Shown here: positions 1-5,121 of the stretch, piece after piece
Numbering within the stretch: the stretch's first letter is position 1
Layout: every line of letters starts with the position of its first letter
DNA from: Candidatus Symbiobacter sp.
Lineage (GTDB): Bacteria > Pseudomonadota > Alphaproteobacteria > Elsterales > Elsteraceae
Reading direction: 5' to 3'
Assembly: GCA_030054015.1 (NCBI GenBank)
Contig: JASGCR010000175.1
Coordinates: 1-5,143, forward strand
DNA length: 5,143 bases
Program-made: the position numbers and the translations under genes
Notes under the pieces: generated by a model
What the model saw: only the letters and a program-made list of their open reading frames with translations
What the model was told of the DNA's origin: nothing
Databases searched by the model: none

Positions 1-24
1 CCGCGCTTACGCGCGGACTTTTCT
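1..24. terminator. Terminator-like hairpin cut by the left window edge
   Basis: CCGCGC (1-6) pairs perfectly with GCGCGG (11-16) around the loop TTAC, and ACTTTTCT follows. A GC-rich stem followed by a short T run looks like an intrinsic terminator for a + strand gene to the left. The stem may extend past base 1, so its true length is unknown. Alternatively it is the internal hairpin of a repeat element whose right end is the 18-bp repeat at 47-64, mirroring the arrangement at the right edge of the window. Confidence 0.45.
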
Positions 25-46
25 AACCTCAGAATGACACTCTTAG

Positions 47-64
47 GACTTGTTCTGACCATCC
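47..64 (-). repeat. 18-bp inverted-repeat end, reverse orientation
   Basis: Read on the - strand this is GGATGGTCAGAACAAGTC, which matches the copy at 5094-5111 at 15 of 18 positions. The flanking bases 65-67 are TAA, so in repeat orientation TTA precedes the end, as at the element at 4912. It would be the right end of an element extending leftward, possibly out of the window. A weaker forward-facing relative, CTAACCTCAGAATGACAC, lies at 23-40 and matches the 4912 copy at only 10 of 18. The two could form a 42-bp head-to-head pair sharing the core TCAGAA, but that is tentative. Confidence 0.6.
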
Positions 65-73
65 TAAAGAAAG

Positions 74-102
74 TTGCACGAAACCGAGCCGTGGCTTATG
101 GT
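74..102 (+). promoter_or_regulatory. Candidate promoter for dapD-thrB-rnhA
   Basis: TTGCAC (74-79) and TATGGT (97-102) are separated by 17 nt, the optimal spacing for a housekeeping sigma factor. They match the -35 consensus at 3 of 6 and the -10 consensus at 4 of 6. Transcription would start near 109 and give a leader of about 58 nt before the dapD ATG. The site lies just downstream of the repeat end at 47-64. The leader contains the 10-bp palindrome GGCGCGCGCC (122-131), whose role is unknown. The call rests on spacing and position. Confidence 0.3.
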
Positions 103-166
103 AGGGACGGATCACGCTAAAGGCGCGCGCCGCATCCGCAATTTCTCCCCTGAGGAACCCCAGACG

Positions 167-1084
167 ATGTCTCATGACCCTGAATTTTCTCCTGAACTGG
201 CCCCGGCAATGGCGATTATCAATGCCGCCTATGACAAATTACAAAGCCTGGCCGGCCAGCCCCCCGCCGCCATTGCCGATGCGGTCGCCGCAGCGGGCGA
301 AGAAAAATTACACCATCTGGTACTGGCGGTGGAAAAAACCTTGCGGATGCTGGATGAAGGCCTGATCCGCGTTGCCGCAAAACAAGCCGATGGCAGCTAC
401 GCCGTACAGCAATGGATCAAAAAAGCAATTTTGTTATCATTCCGGCTCAATCAAATGGTACCGATCAGCCATGCCCCTGGCGGCGGCCATTGGTGGGATA
501 AAGTACCGCAAAAATTTTCCCATTGGGGGGTCGAAGAATTTACGGCGGCGGGCTTCCGCGCCGTGCCAGGGGCGCAGGTGCGGCACGGGGCCTATATCGC
601 GCCGGGCGTGGTGCTGATGCCCAGTTTCGTCAATATCGGGGCCTATGTCGATTCCGGCACGATGGTGGATACCTGGGCGACGATAGGCTCTTGCGCCCAA
701 ATCGGCAAAAATTGCCATATTTCCGGCGGTACCGGCATTGGCGGCGTGTTGGAACCCTTGCAAGCCGCGCCGGTGATTATCGAGGATAATGTCTTTATCG
801 GGGCGCGTTCGGAAGTCGCCGAAGGGGTGATTGTTGAATCCGGCGCGGTCATCTCGATGGGGGTATTTTTGGGAGCCTCGACCAAGATTCTTGACCGCGA
901 AACCGGCCAGGTCAGTTATGGCCGCATCCCGTCCGGGGCGGTGGTGGTTCCCGGCACCTTGCCGCCGAGCAAGACCTTGCCCGATGGCAGCCCCGGCCCC
1001 TCCCTGGCCTGCGCCGTGATTGTCAAACGGGTCGACGCGCAAACCCGCCGCAAAACCTCGATCAATGAGTTGTTGCGCGATTGA
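167..1084 (+). CDS. dapD: 2,3,4,5-tetrahydropyridine-2,6-dicarboxylate N-succinyltransferase
   Basis: DapD transfers succinyl from succinyl-CoA to tetrahydrodipicolinate in the cytoplasm, giving N-succinyl-2-amino-6-ketopimelate on the route to meso-diaminopimelate and lysine. The product is 305 aa. An alpha-helical N-terminal domain (about residues 10-115) precedes a left-handed beta-helix of hexapeptide repeats (about 130-260). The family signature runs from about 156 to 236 and includes VDTWATIGSCAQIGKN, SGGTGIGGVLEPLQA and FIGARSEVAEG. D168 and E216 probably correspond to the catalytic acid pair proposed for the E. coli enzyme, judged from matching spacing. The ATG at 167 is chosen because GAGGA (152-156) lies 10 nt upstream. 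An in-frame TTG at 74 would add 31 residues of low-complexity sequence and would overlap the candidate -35 box. The protein is somewhat longer than the 274-aa E. coli enzyme, mostly at the N-terminus. No dapE lies in the window. thrB follows after 38 nt. Confidence 0.97.
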   Translation: MSHDPEFSPELAPAMAIINAAYDKLQSLAGQPPAAIADAVAAAGEEKLHHLVLAVEKTLRMLDEGLIRVAAKQADGSYAVQQWIKKAILLSFRLNQMVPISHAPGGGHWWDKVPQKFSHWGVEEFTAAGFRAVPGAQVRHGAYIAPGVVLMPSFVNIGAYVDSGTMVDTWATIGSCAQIGKNCHISGGTGIGGVLEPLQAAPVIIEDNVFIGARSEVAEGVIVESGAVISMGVFLGASTKILDRETGQVSYGRIPSGAVVVPGTLPPSKTLPDGSPGPSLACAVIVKRVDAQTRRKTSINELLRD

Positions 1085-1122
1085 GCCTGGCGATAATAAA
1101 TGATTTCTGTGGGGGGTGCAGG

Positions 1123-2121
1123 GTGGCGGTCTATACACGTATCGGGGAAGACGAGTTGAAACAATTCCTTGCCGCATATTCGGTGGGGGAATTGGTCGAA
1201 TGCCATCCCATTGCCGAGGGGGTGGAAAACTCCAATTATCGCTTGCTGTTGCGCGCGCCATCGGGCGGGCGGGTGCCGTATATTCTCACCCTCTATGAAA
1301 AGCGGGTGAACCCTAAGCAATTGCCGTTTTTTATCGGATTAATGGAGCATTTGGCGGCGGCGGGCGTGCAATGTCCGGTGCCGATCAAAGCCCGTGACGG
1401 CGAGGCCTTGCGCCATTTGGCGGGACGCTCGGCGGCGATGGTGTCGTTTTTACCTGGCCACAGCATCAACCCCAAACTAACCGCATTTTCGCCCGATCAT
1501 TTGCGGCAATTGGGGGCCGCAGTGGCGCGGATGCACCTGGCCGGCGCGGGATTTGCCTTGCAGCGTCCGAATGATTTGTCGGTTGCGGGGTGGCAACACT
1601 TGGCGGCGGAAACGGTGGGGCGGGCGGGGGGAATTGCCGATCACCTTGATACGACCATAGCAGACGAACTGCGGTATTTGACACAAAACTGGCCGTGTGA
1701 TGTGCCGCATGGTTTGCCCTTGGGGGTGATTCACGCCGATCTGTTCCCGGATAATGTGTTTTTCCGCGAGGGCAAATATTCGGGGATGATTGATTTTTAC
1801 TTTGCCTGTAATGATTTTCTCGCTTATGAATTGGCGGTGTTGCTCAATAGTTGGTGCTTTGATTTTCCCGCTGTGACCTATAATGTGAACAATGCCAAGG
1901 CTTTGTTGGCGGGGTATCAAACCATCCGCCCGCTTGCACCCGCCGAGCAGGACAATCTGATCATTTTGGCGCGGGGCGCGGCCTTGCGGTTTTTATTGAC
2001 GCGGCTTTATGATTGGCTCCATCACCCGCCCGATGCCTTGGTCGAGCGCAAAGACCCGCGCGAATATCTGATCAAATTGCAATTTTTTCAATCGGCGCGG
2101 CCTGAGCAAATTTTGGCGTAG
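1123..2121 (+). CDS. thrB: Homoserine kinase, APH-fold (ThrB type II)
   Basis: This cytoplasmic enzyme phosphorylates L-homoserine with ATP to O-phosphohomoserine, the substrate of threonine synthase. The product is 332 aa and belongs to the aminoglycoside/choline phosphotransferase fold, not the GHMP fold of E. coli ThrB. The N-terminal family signature IAEGVENSNY is at 30-39. The catalytic loop HADLFPDNVFF is at 204-214, with H204, D206 and N211. The metal-binding motif IDFYFAC is at 223-229, with D224. The GTG at 1123 is chosen because the protein then begins MAVYT, as I recall for alphaproteobacterial ThrB, and a G-run (1111-1116) can act as a ribosome binding site. An in-frame TTG at 1081, overlapping the dapD stop, would add 14 residues with no family resemblance. 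The gene sits between dapD and rnhA with 38-nt gaps on both sides, so co-transcription is likely. Leucine is mostly encoded by TTG and G-ending codons are common, unlike the CTG-rich start of dapD. Confidence 0.95.
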   Translation: MAVYTRIGEDELKQFLAAYSVGELVECHPIAEGVENSNYRLLLRAPSGGRVPYILTLYEKRVNPKQLPFFIGLMEHLAAAGVQCPVPIKARDGEALRHLAGRSAAMVSFLPGHSINPKLTAFSPDHLRQLGAAVARMHLAGAGFALQRPNDLSVAGWQHLAAETVGRAGGIADHLDTTIADELRYLTQNWPCDVPHGLPLGVIHADLFPDNVFFREGKYSGMIDFYFACNDFLAYELAVLLNSWCFDFPAVTYNVNNAKALLAGYQTIRPLAPAEQDNLIILARGAALRFLLTRLYDWLHHPPDALVERKDPREYLIKLQFFQSARPEQILA

Positions 2122-2128
2122 TTTTTTG

Positions 2129-2146
2129 GTACGGGTTTTCCTGTAC
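2129..2146 (+). other. Small hairpin in the thrB-rnhA gap
   Basis: GTACGGG (2129-2135) pairs with CCTGTAC (2140-2146) around a TTTT loop, with one G-T wobble. It starts 8 nt after the thrB stop and ends directly before the GGGG (2147-2150) that probably serves as the rnhA ribosome binding site. No clean T run follows, so it is a poor terminator. It could stabilise the thrB 3' end or modulate rnhA initiation. Confidence 0.35.
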
Positions 2147-2159
2147 GGGGAATTTTTGG

Positions 2160-2618
2160 ATGGCGGGTGCAGTTGAGGCGGTAAAAATTTTCACTGATGG
2201 GGCGTGCCAGGGCAATCCTGGCCCCGGCGGCTGGGCCGCCATTTTGCGCTATCGCGGGGTTGAGCGGGAATTGACCGGATTCGAAGCCGACACCACCAAT
2301 AACCGCATGGAAATGATGGCGGTCATTGCTGCCTTGCACAGCCTGAAACGCCCCTGCGCGGTCGAGATTTACAGCGACAGCCGCTATGTCATTGACGGCA
2401 TGACCAAATGGATGGCGGGCTGGCAAAAGCGGGGCTGGAAATCCGCCGCCAAAGAACCGGTCAAAAACCAAGATTTATGGCAAAATATGTTAGTCGCCGC
2501 CGCGCCGCACGCGATTACCTGGCATTGGGTGCGCGGCCATGACGGCCATCCCGAAAATGAACGCTGCGATGCCCTGGCGGTGGCGGCGATTGCCACCGCA
2601 TTGCTGTCAAAGAACTGA
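2160..2618 (+). CDS. rnhA: Ribonuclease HI
   Basis: RNase HI degrades the RNA strand of RNA-DNA hybrids, removing R-loops and primer remnants in the cytoplasm. The product is 152 aa, close to the 155 aa of the E. coli enzyme. All catalytic residues are visible: D13 in IFTDGACQGNPGPGGW, E51 in TTNNRMEMMAV, D73 in IYSDSRYV, H127 in WVRGHDGHPENERCD, and D137 in the same stretch. The basic handle region, WMAGWQKRGWK followed by NQDLW, is present at about 84-107. The ATG at 2160 has GGGG (2147-2150) 9 nt upstream. It lies 38 nt downstream of thrB on the same strand, and I recall thrB-rnhA adjacency as common in alphaproteobacteria, which supports one transcript. It ends 34 nt from the convergent tkt stop with no clear terminator between them. 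Confidence 0.97.
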   Translation: MAGAVEAVKIFTDGACQGNPGPGGWAAILRYRGVERELTGFEADTTNNRMEMMAVIAALHSLKRPCAVEIYSDSRYVIDGMTKWMAGWQKRGWKSAAKEPVKNQDLWQNMLVAAAPHAITWHWVRGHDGHPENERCDALAVAAIATALLSKN

Positions 2619-2633
2619 CGGTGGCGGCTATAA

Positions 2634-2651
2634 GGAATGTCTGAATGAGAC
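2634..2651 (+). repeat. Solitary 18-bp repeat end between rnhA and tkt
   Basis: GGAATGTCTGAATGAGAC matches the copy at 5094-5111 at 15 of 18 positions. Like that copy it is preceded by TAA (2631-2633), so 18 of 21 bases agree over the longer span. It fills most of the 34-nt gap and ends one base before the tkt stop codon at 2653-2655. No matching inverted partner is visible nearby, so it would be a relic end or solo fragment. Chance resemblance is possible for a single copy, but the matching flank makes it less likely. Confidence 0.5.
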
Positions 2652-2652
2652 T

Positions 2653-4722
2653 CTAACCTCCTCCCTTCCCCACCAATTCCCTAGCCCGTGCGACCACCGC
2701 ATCCACCGTAATCCCGAATTTTTGGAACAGATGCGCGGCGGGGGCCGAGGCCCCAAAGCCGGTCATGCCGATAAAATGCTTATCCTCGCCGTGAATTTGC
2801 GCCCCCCCGGTCCAACGCTCCCACCCCAGGCCGATGGCGGCTTCGATGGCCAAACGCGGGGCCGCACCCAACACGGCACGGCGATAATCGGGCGATTGCT
2901 CGGCGAACAGTTCGTGGCAAGGCATCGACACCACCGCCGCATGAATGCCAACCGCCAACAGCGCGTCCGCCGCCGCCGCCGCCAAATGCACTTCGGAACC
3001 GCTGGCGAGCAAAGAAATATCGCGGGAACCGCCCGCCGCTTCACGCAGCACATACCCCCCGCGCCCGACCAAATTCTCGGCAACAAATTCCCGTCGCAAC
3101 AGCGGCAAATTTTGCCGCGTCAAAGCCAGCACAGTCGGGCGATCAGCAGACTGCAAGGCCACCAACCAGGCCTCCGCCGTTTCCACCGCATCGCATGGGC
3201 GCAGCACCAACAAATTCGGGATCGCCCGCAACGCCGCCAAATGTTCGACCGGTTGATGGGTGGGGCCATCTTCGCCGAGGCCAATCGAATCATGGGTGAA
3301 AACATAAATCACCCGCACCCCCATCAAAGCCGCGAGGCGAATCGACGGGCGGCAATAATCGGAAAACACCAAAAACGTGCCGCCATAGGGAATAATGCCG
3401 CCATGCAAGGCCAAACCATTCATCGCCGCCGCCATGCCATGCTCGCGGATGCCGTAATAAATATACTGGGCGTTATAATCACCGGCGGCAATTTTTGCCG
3501 GGGAGAGGGGAGATTGCGATGCGACTTTGGTGTTGTTCGATCCGGTCAAATCCGCCGAGCCGCCAAGCAAGCCCGGACAAAGCGGAGCCAAAATTTCGAG
3601 CGTTTTCTGGCTGGCAATGCGGGTGGCTTCGGGTTTTTCGCTGGTGGTTAATTGGCGTTTATATTCGGTCATCGCCGCCGCCGCCGCAGGCGGAATTTCC
3701 CCGGATTGGCTGCGGTGCCAGGCGGATTTAATTTCTGGCTTGGTATGATCTAATCTTTGTTGCCAGGCGGTTTTGGCGGCGCGACCGCGCTGTCCCGCCC
3801 GCCGCCAATTGCTCAAAATCTCATTAGGGATAACGAAGGGTTCATACTGCCAATCCAATGACGTGCGGGCGCGGGCGATTTCGTCTTTGCCGAGGGGGCT
3901 GCCATGCACCGCCGCGCTGCCTTGTTTGGTCGGGGACCCCAAGCCAATAATGGTGCGACAGGCAATCAGGGTCGGGCGGGTCGCGGTTTGGGCGCGGGCG
4001 AGGGCGGCGTGGATTGCCGTCGGATTATGGCCGTCGATTTTTTCACAGTCCCAGCCCGATGCGGCGAAGCGCGGGAGCATGTCATCGGAGCTGGACAAAT
4101 CCGTCGCCCCATCAATCGAGATTTGATTGTCATCCCACAACACGACCAGGCGATTGAGGCGCAAATGACCCGCTAGGCTTATGGCTTCTTGCGAAATGCC
4201 CTCCATCAAACAGCCATCGCCAGCTATGACATAGGTGCGGTGATCGACCAATTCTTTGCCAAATGTCGCATTGAGCAACCGCTCGGCGAGGGCGAATCCG
4301 ACCGCATTGGCTAAACCTTGCCCCAGCGGCCCGGTGGTGGTCTCCACCCCCGATGTGTGACCATATTCGGGATGACCAGGGGTCACCGCGTCCAATTGAC
4401 GGAATTGCTTGATGTCGTCGATGGTCATGCGCGGATTGCCGGTCAGATACAGCAGCCCATACAGCAACATCGAGCCATGCCCCGCCGACAAAATAAAGCG
4501 ATCCCGATCCGGCCAGAGCGGGTCTTCGGCATCATATTTCAGAAAATCGCGGAACAACACGGTGGCGACATCGGCCATGCCCATCGGCATCCCTGGGTGG
4601 CCGGAATTGGCGGCCTCGACCGCATCCATCGCCAAGACGCGCAGGGCATTGGCCATTGGGTCTAATTTATGCGGGGGAAGTGCGGGTACGGGCGTTGTTG
4701 CGCCGGAGTCTGTACTTGCCAT
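2653..4722 (-). CDS. tkt: Transketolase
   Basis: This thiamine-diphosphate enzyme moves two-carbon ketol units between sugar phosphates in the cytoplasm, linking the pentose phosphate pathway to glycolysis and supplying erythrose 4-phosphate and ribose 5-phosphate. The product is 689 aa, about 20 longer at the N-terminus than E. coli TktA. N-terminal cofactor domain: H42 in NSGHPG, H82 in SAGHGSML, H122 in HTSGVETTTGPLGQG, the GDG thiamine/metal motif at 168-170 with N199 in DDNQISIDG, and H273 in HGSPLG. Pyrimidine-binding domain: GGSADLTGSN (387-396), the cofactor glutamate E427 in GIREHGM, FLVFSDY (450-456) and H489 in GEDGPTHQPVEH. A C-terminal domain follows and ends in an unusual GKGGG tail. 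The ATG at 4722 is chosen because AAGG (4733-4730) lies 7 nt upstream. An upstream ATG at 4776 adds 18 unrelated residues, lacks a ribosome binding site and sits next to the probable promoter. The gene converges on rnhA. Confidence 0.97.
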   Translation of the reverse strand: MASTDSGATTPVPALPPHKLDPMANALRVLAMDAVEAANSGHPGMPMGMADVATVLFRDFLKYDAEDPLWPDRDRFILSAGHGSMLLYGLLYLTGNPRMTIDDIKQFRQLDAVTPGHPEYGHTSGVETTTGPLGQGLANAVGFALAERLLNATFGKELVDHRTYVIAGDGCLMEGISQEAISLAGHLRLNRLVVLWDDNQISIDGATDLSSSDDMLPRFAASGWDCEKIDGHNPTAIHAALARAQTATRPTLIACRTIIGLGSPTKQGSAAVHGSPLGKDEIARARTSLDWQYEPFVIPNEILSNWRRAGQRGRAAKTAWQQRLDHTKPEIKSAWHRSQSGEIPPAAAAAMTEYKRQLTTSEKPEATRIASQKTLEILAPLCPGLLGGSADLTGSNNTKVASQSPLSPAKIAAGDYNAQYIYYGIREHGMAAAMNGLALHGGIIPYGGTFLVFSDYCRPSIRLAALMGVRVIYVFTHDSIGLGEDGPTHQPVEHLAALRAIPNLLVLRPCDAVETAEAWLVALQSADRPTVLALTRQNLPLLRREFVAENLVGRGGYVLREAAGGSRDISLLASGSEVHLAAAAADALLAVGIHAAVVSMPCHELFAEQSPDYRRAVLGAAPRLAIEAAIGLGWERWTGGAQIHGEDKHFIGMTGFGASAPAAHLFQKFGITVDAVVARARELVGKGGG

Positions 4723-4786
4723 TATAAAGCCTTGCCATGAAAATGCGATGCGCCGATTCGCGCCGGAGGTCGGCATTGGCTTTATA
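4723..4786 (-). promoter_or_regulatory. tkt leader with inverted repeat and possible -10 box
   Basis: On the - strand TATAAA (4786-4781) could be the -10 box of tkt and would place the transcription start near 4774 with a leader of about 50 nt. No good -35 is visible at the right spacing, so the promoter call is weak. TATAAAGCC (4786-4778) is a perfect 9-bp inverted repeat of GGCTTTATA (4731-4723), which abuts the start codon and overlaps the AAGG ribosome binding site. Similarity continues one indel further (TTGCC against AATGCC). It may be an operator pair. If transcription starts further upstream, it may instead be an RNA stem hiding the ribosome binding site. Confidence 0.3.
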
Positions 4787-4803
4787 CAAAAATTAACCCA
4801 AAA

Positions 4804-4844
4804 AATCCCGCAAAATTTTTGTTTTTTTCTTGTTTTGCGGGATT
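4804..4844 (-). terminator. 12-bp hairpin with T tract facing tkt
   Basis: AATCCCGCAAAA (4804-4815) is a perfect inverted repeat of TTTTGCGGGATT (4833-4844), with a 17-nt loop of mostly T on the + strand. Read on the - strand, the GC part of the stem is followed by six T residues (complement of 4805-4800), so it fits an intrinsic terminator for transcription coming from the repeat cluster toward tkt. Read on the + strand, a T8 run lies 8 nt beyond the stem, which is less convincing. No gene on the - strand upstream needs it within the window. It may insulate tkt from the repeats or terminate a gene beyond the edge. Confidence 0.5.
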
Positions 4845-4860
4845 GTTCGGCGTTTTTTTT

Positions 4861-4878
4861 GGAAGGTCGGAATAAGTG
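4861..4878 (+). repeat. 18-bp repeat end, forward orientation
   Basis: GGAAGGTCGGAATAAGTG matches the copy at 5094-5111 at 16 of 18 positions and has the same orientation 233 bp away. Unlike the other copies it is preceded by a T8 run, not TTA or TAA. No convincing inverted partner follows before 4912, so it looks like the solo left end of a deleted or interrupted element. Its first 16 bases differ from the IS5 terminal repeat, as I remember it, at two positions. Confidence 0.6.
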
Positions 4879-4911
4879 CTAAAAGTTTCCTCCATTCCCG
4901 CCGCACCTTTA

Positions 4912-5089
4912 GGAACCTCCGATCAAGTCACTTTTTTGCCACAAGAGACGTGCATTTGCGAGCGGCGCAGCCGCGAAGCAATCCAGAAAAATCTAGCAAT
5001 TTCAAGATTTTACTGGATTGCTTCGCGGTTGCGATGCAACCGCTCGCAAATGCCATTATTTTTGTTTTTGAGACTTGTTCGGAGTTTCC
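4912..5089. mobile_element. 178-bp MITE-like element with IS5-like ends
   Basis: The left end GGAACCTCCGATCAAGTC (4912-4929) and the right end, read on the - strand as GGAAACTCCGAACAAGTC (5089-5072), match at 16 of 18 positions. The element is flanked by TTA on both sides (4909-4911 and 5090-5092), a likely 3-bp target duplication. It encodes nothing recognisable, and most of its interior is the compound palindrome at 4952-5053. Short size, terminal inverted repeats, target duplication and lack of coding capacity fit a miniature inverted-repeat transposable element mobilised in trans. The ends resemble IS5-family ends, and a TNA 3-bp duplication is, from memory, typical of the IS1031 branch. 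The family assignment is recollection, not a search. It lies about 190 bp upstream of the tkt start. Confidence 0.72.
4952..5053. repeat. Compound palindrome, 30 bp of perfect pairing plus inner stem
   Basis: GCATTTGCGAGCGG (4952-4965) pairs perfectly with CCGCTCGCAAATGC (5040-5053), and CCGCGAAGCAATCCAG (4971-4986) pairs perfectly with CTGGATTGCTTCGCGG (5013-5028). After one A-A mismatch, AAAATCT (4988-4994) pairs with AGATTTT (5005-5011), leaving a 10-nt loop. The two outer stems are separated by an uneven bulge of 5 nt (4966-4970) against 11 nt (5029-5039). Each side can form its own hairpin: GCGGC-GCA-GCCGC (4962-4974) and CGGTTGC-GAT-GCAACCG (5026-5042). The structure could therefore switch between one long stem and a branched form. 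As I recall, the theme of TTGCGAGC followed by GCGAAGCAATCCAG appears as an intergenic repeat in many unrelated bacteria. Confidence 0.9.
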
Positions 5090-5093
5090 TTAA

Positions 5094-5111
5094 GGAAGGT
5101 CTGAATAAGTC
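5094..5111 (+). repeat. 18-bp repeat end, best-preserved copy
   Basis: GGAAGGTCTGAATAAGTC begins 5 nt after the right end of the element at 4912-5089 and is preceded by TAA (5091-5093), which overlaps that element's TTA duplication. Facing right, it would be the left end of a second element that continues past the window edge, with the hairpin at 5122-5143 as its interior. The first 16 bases differ from the IS5 terminal repeat, as I remember it, at two positions. Confidence 0.65.
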
Positions 5112-5121
5112 GTACTGACCC

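Noticed and set aside
74..166. TTG start that would lengthen DapD by 31 residues
   Set aside because: The ATG at 167 has a good ribosome binding site at the right distance. The extension is unlike DapD and would overlap the candidate promoter.
65..166. Lysine riboswitch or leader peptide upstream of dapD
   Set aside because: The leader is only about 58-100 nt, with no lysine-rich short frame, no conserved aptamer pattern I recognise and no terminator hairpin before the ATG.
437..1261. 274-codon open frame on the - strand
   Set aside because: It is antisense to dapD and the start of thrB. Its Pro/Arg/His-rich translation shows no domain.
1085..2159. Equal 38-nt gaps on both sides of thrB
   Set aside because: The two spacer sequences share no clear similarity, so the equal length is probably coincidence.
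2539..3651. 370-codon open frame on the + strand
   Set aside because: It lies mostly antisense to the well-supported tkt gene and starts inside rnhA. The translation is Arg/His/Gln-rich low complexity, as expected opposite a GC-rich gene.
4952..5053. CRISPR repeat or integron attC site
   Set aside because: There is one palindrome and no array of spaced repeats. The flanking inverted repeats with TTA duplication explain it better than an integron, and no integrase or cassette gene is present.
4861..5111. A single transposon bounded by the ends at 4861 and 5094
   Set aside because: The two ends have the same orientation, whereas a DNA transposon needs inverted ends. They are better read as two separate elements or relics.
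4830..5118. Two + strand open frames of 80-87 codons
   Set aside because: They run through the repeat ends and the palindrome, have no convincing ribosome binding site or domain, and are explained by the mobile element.
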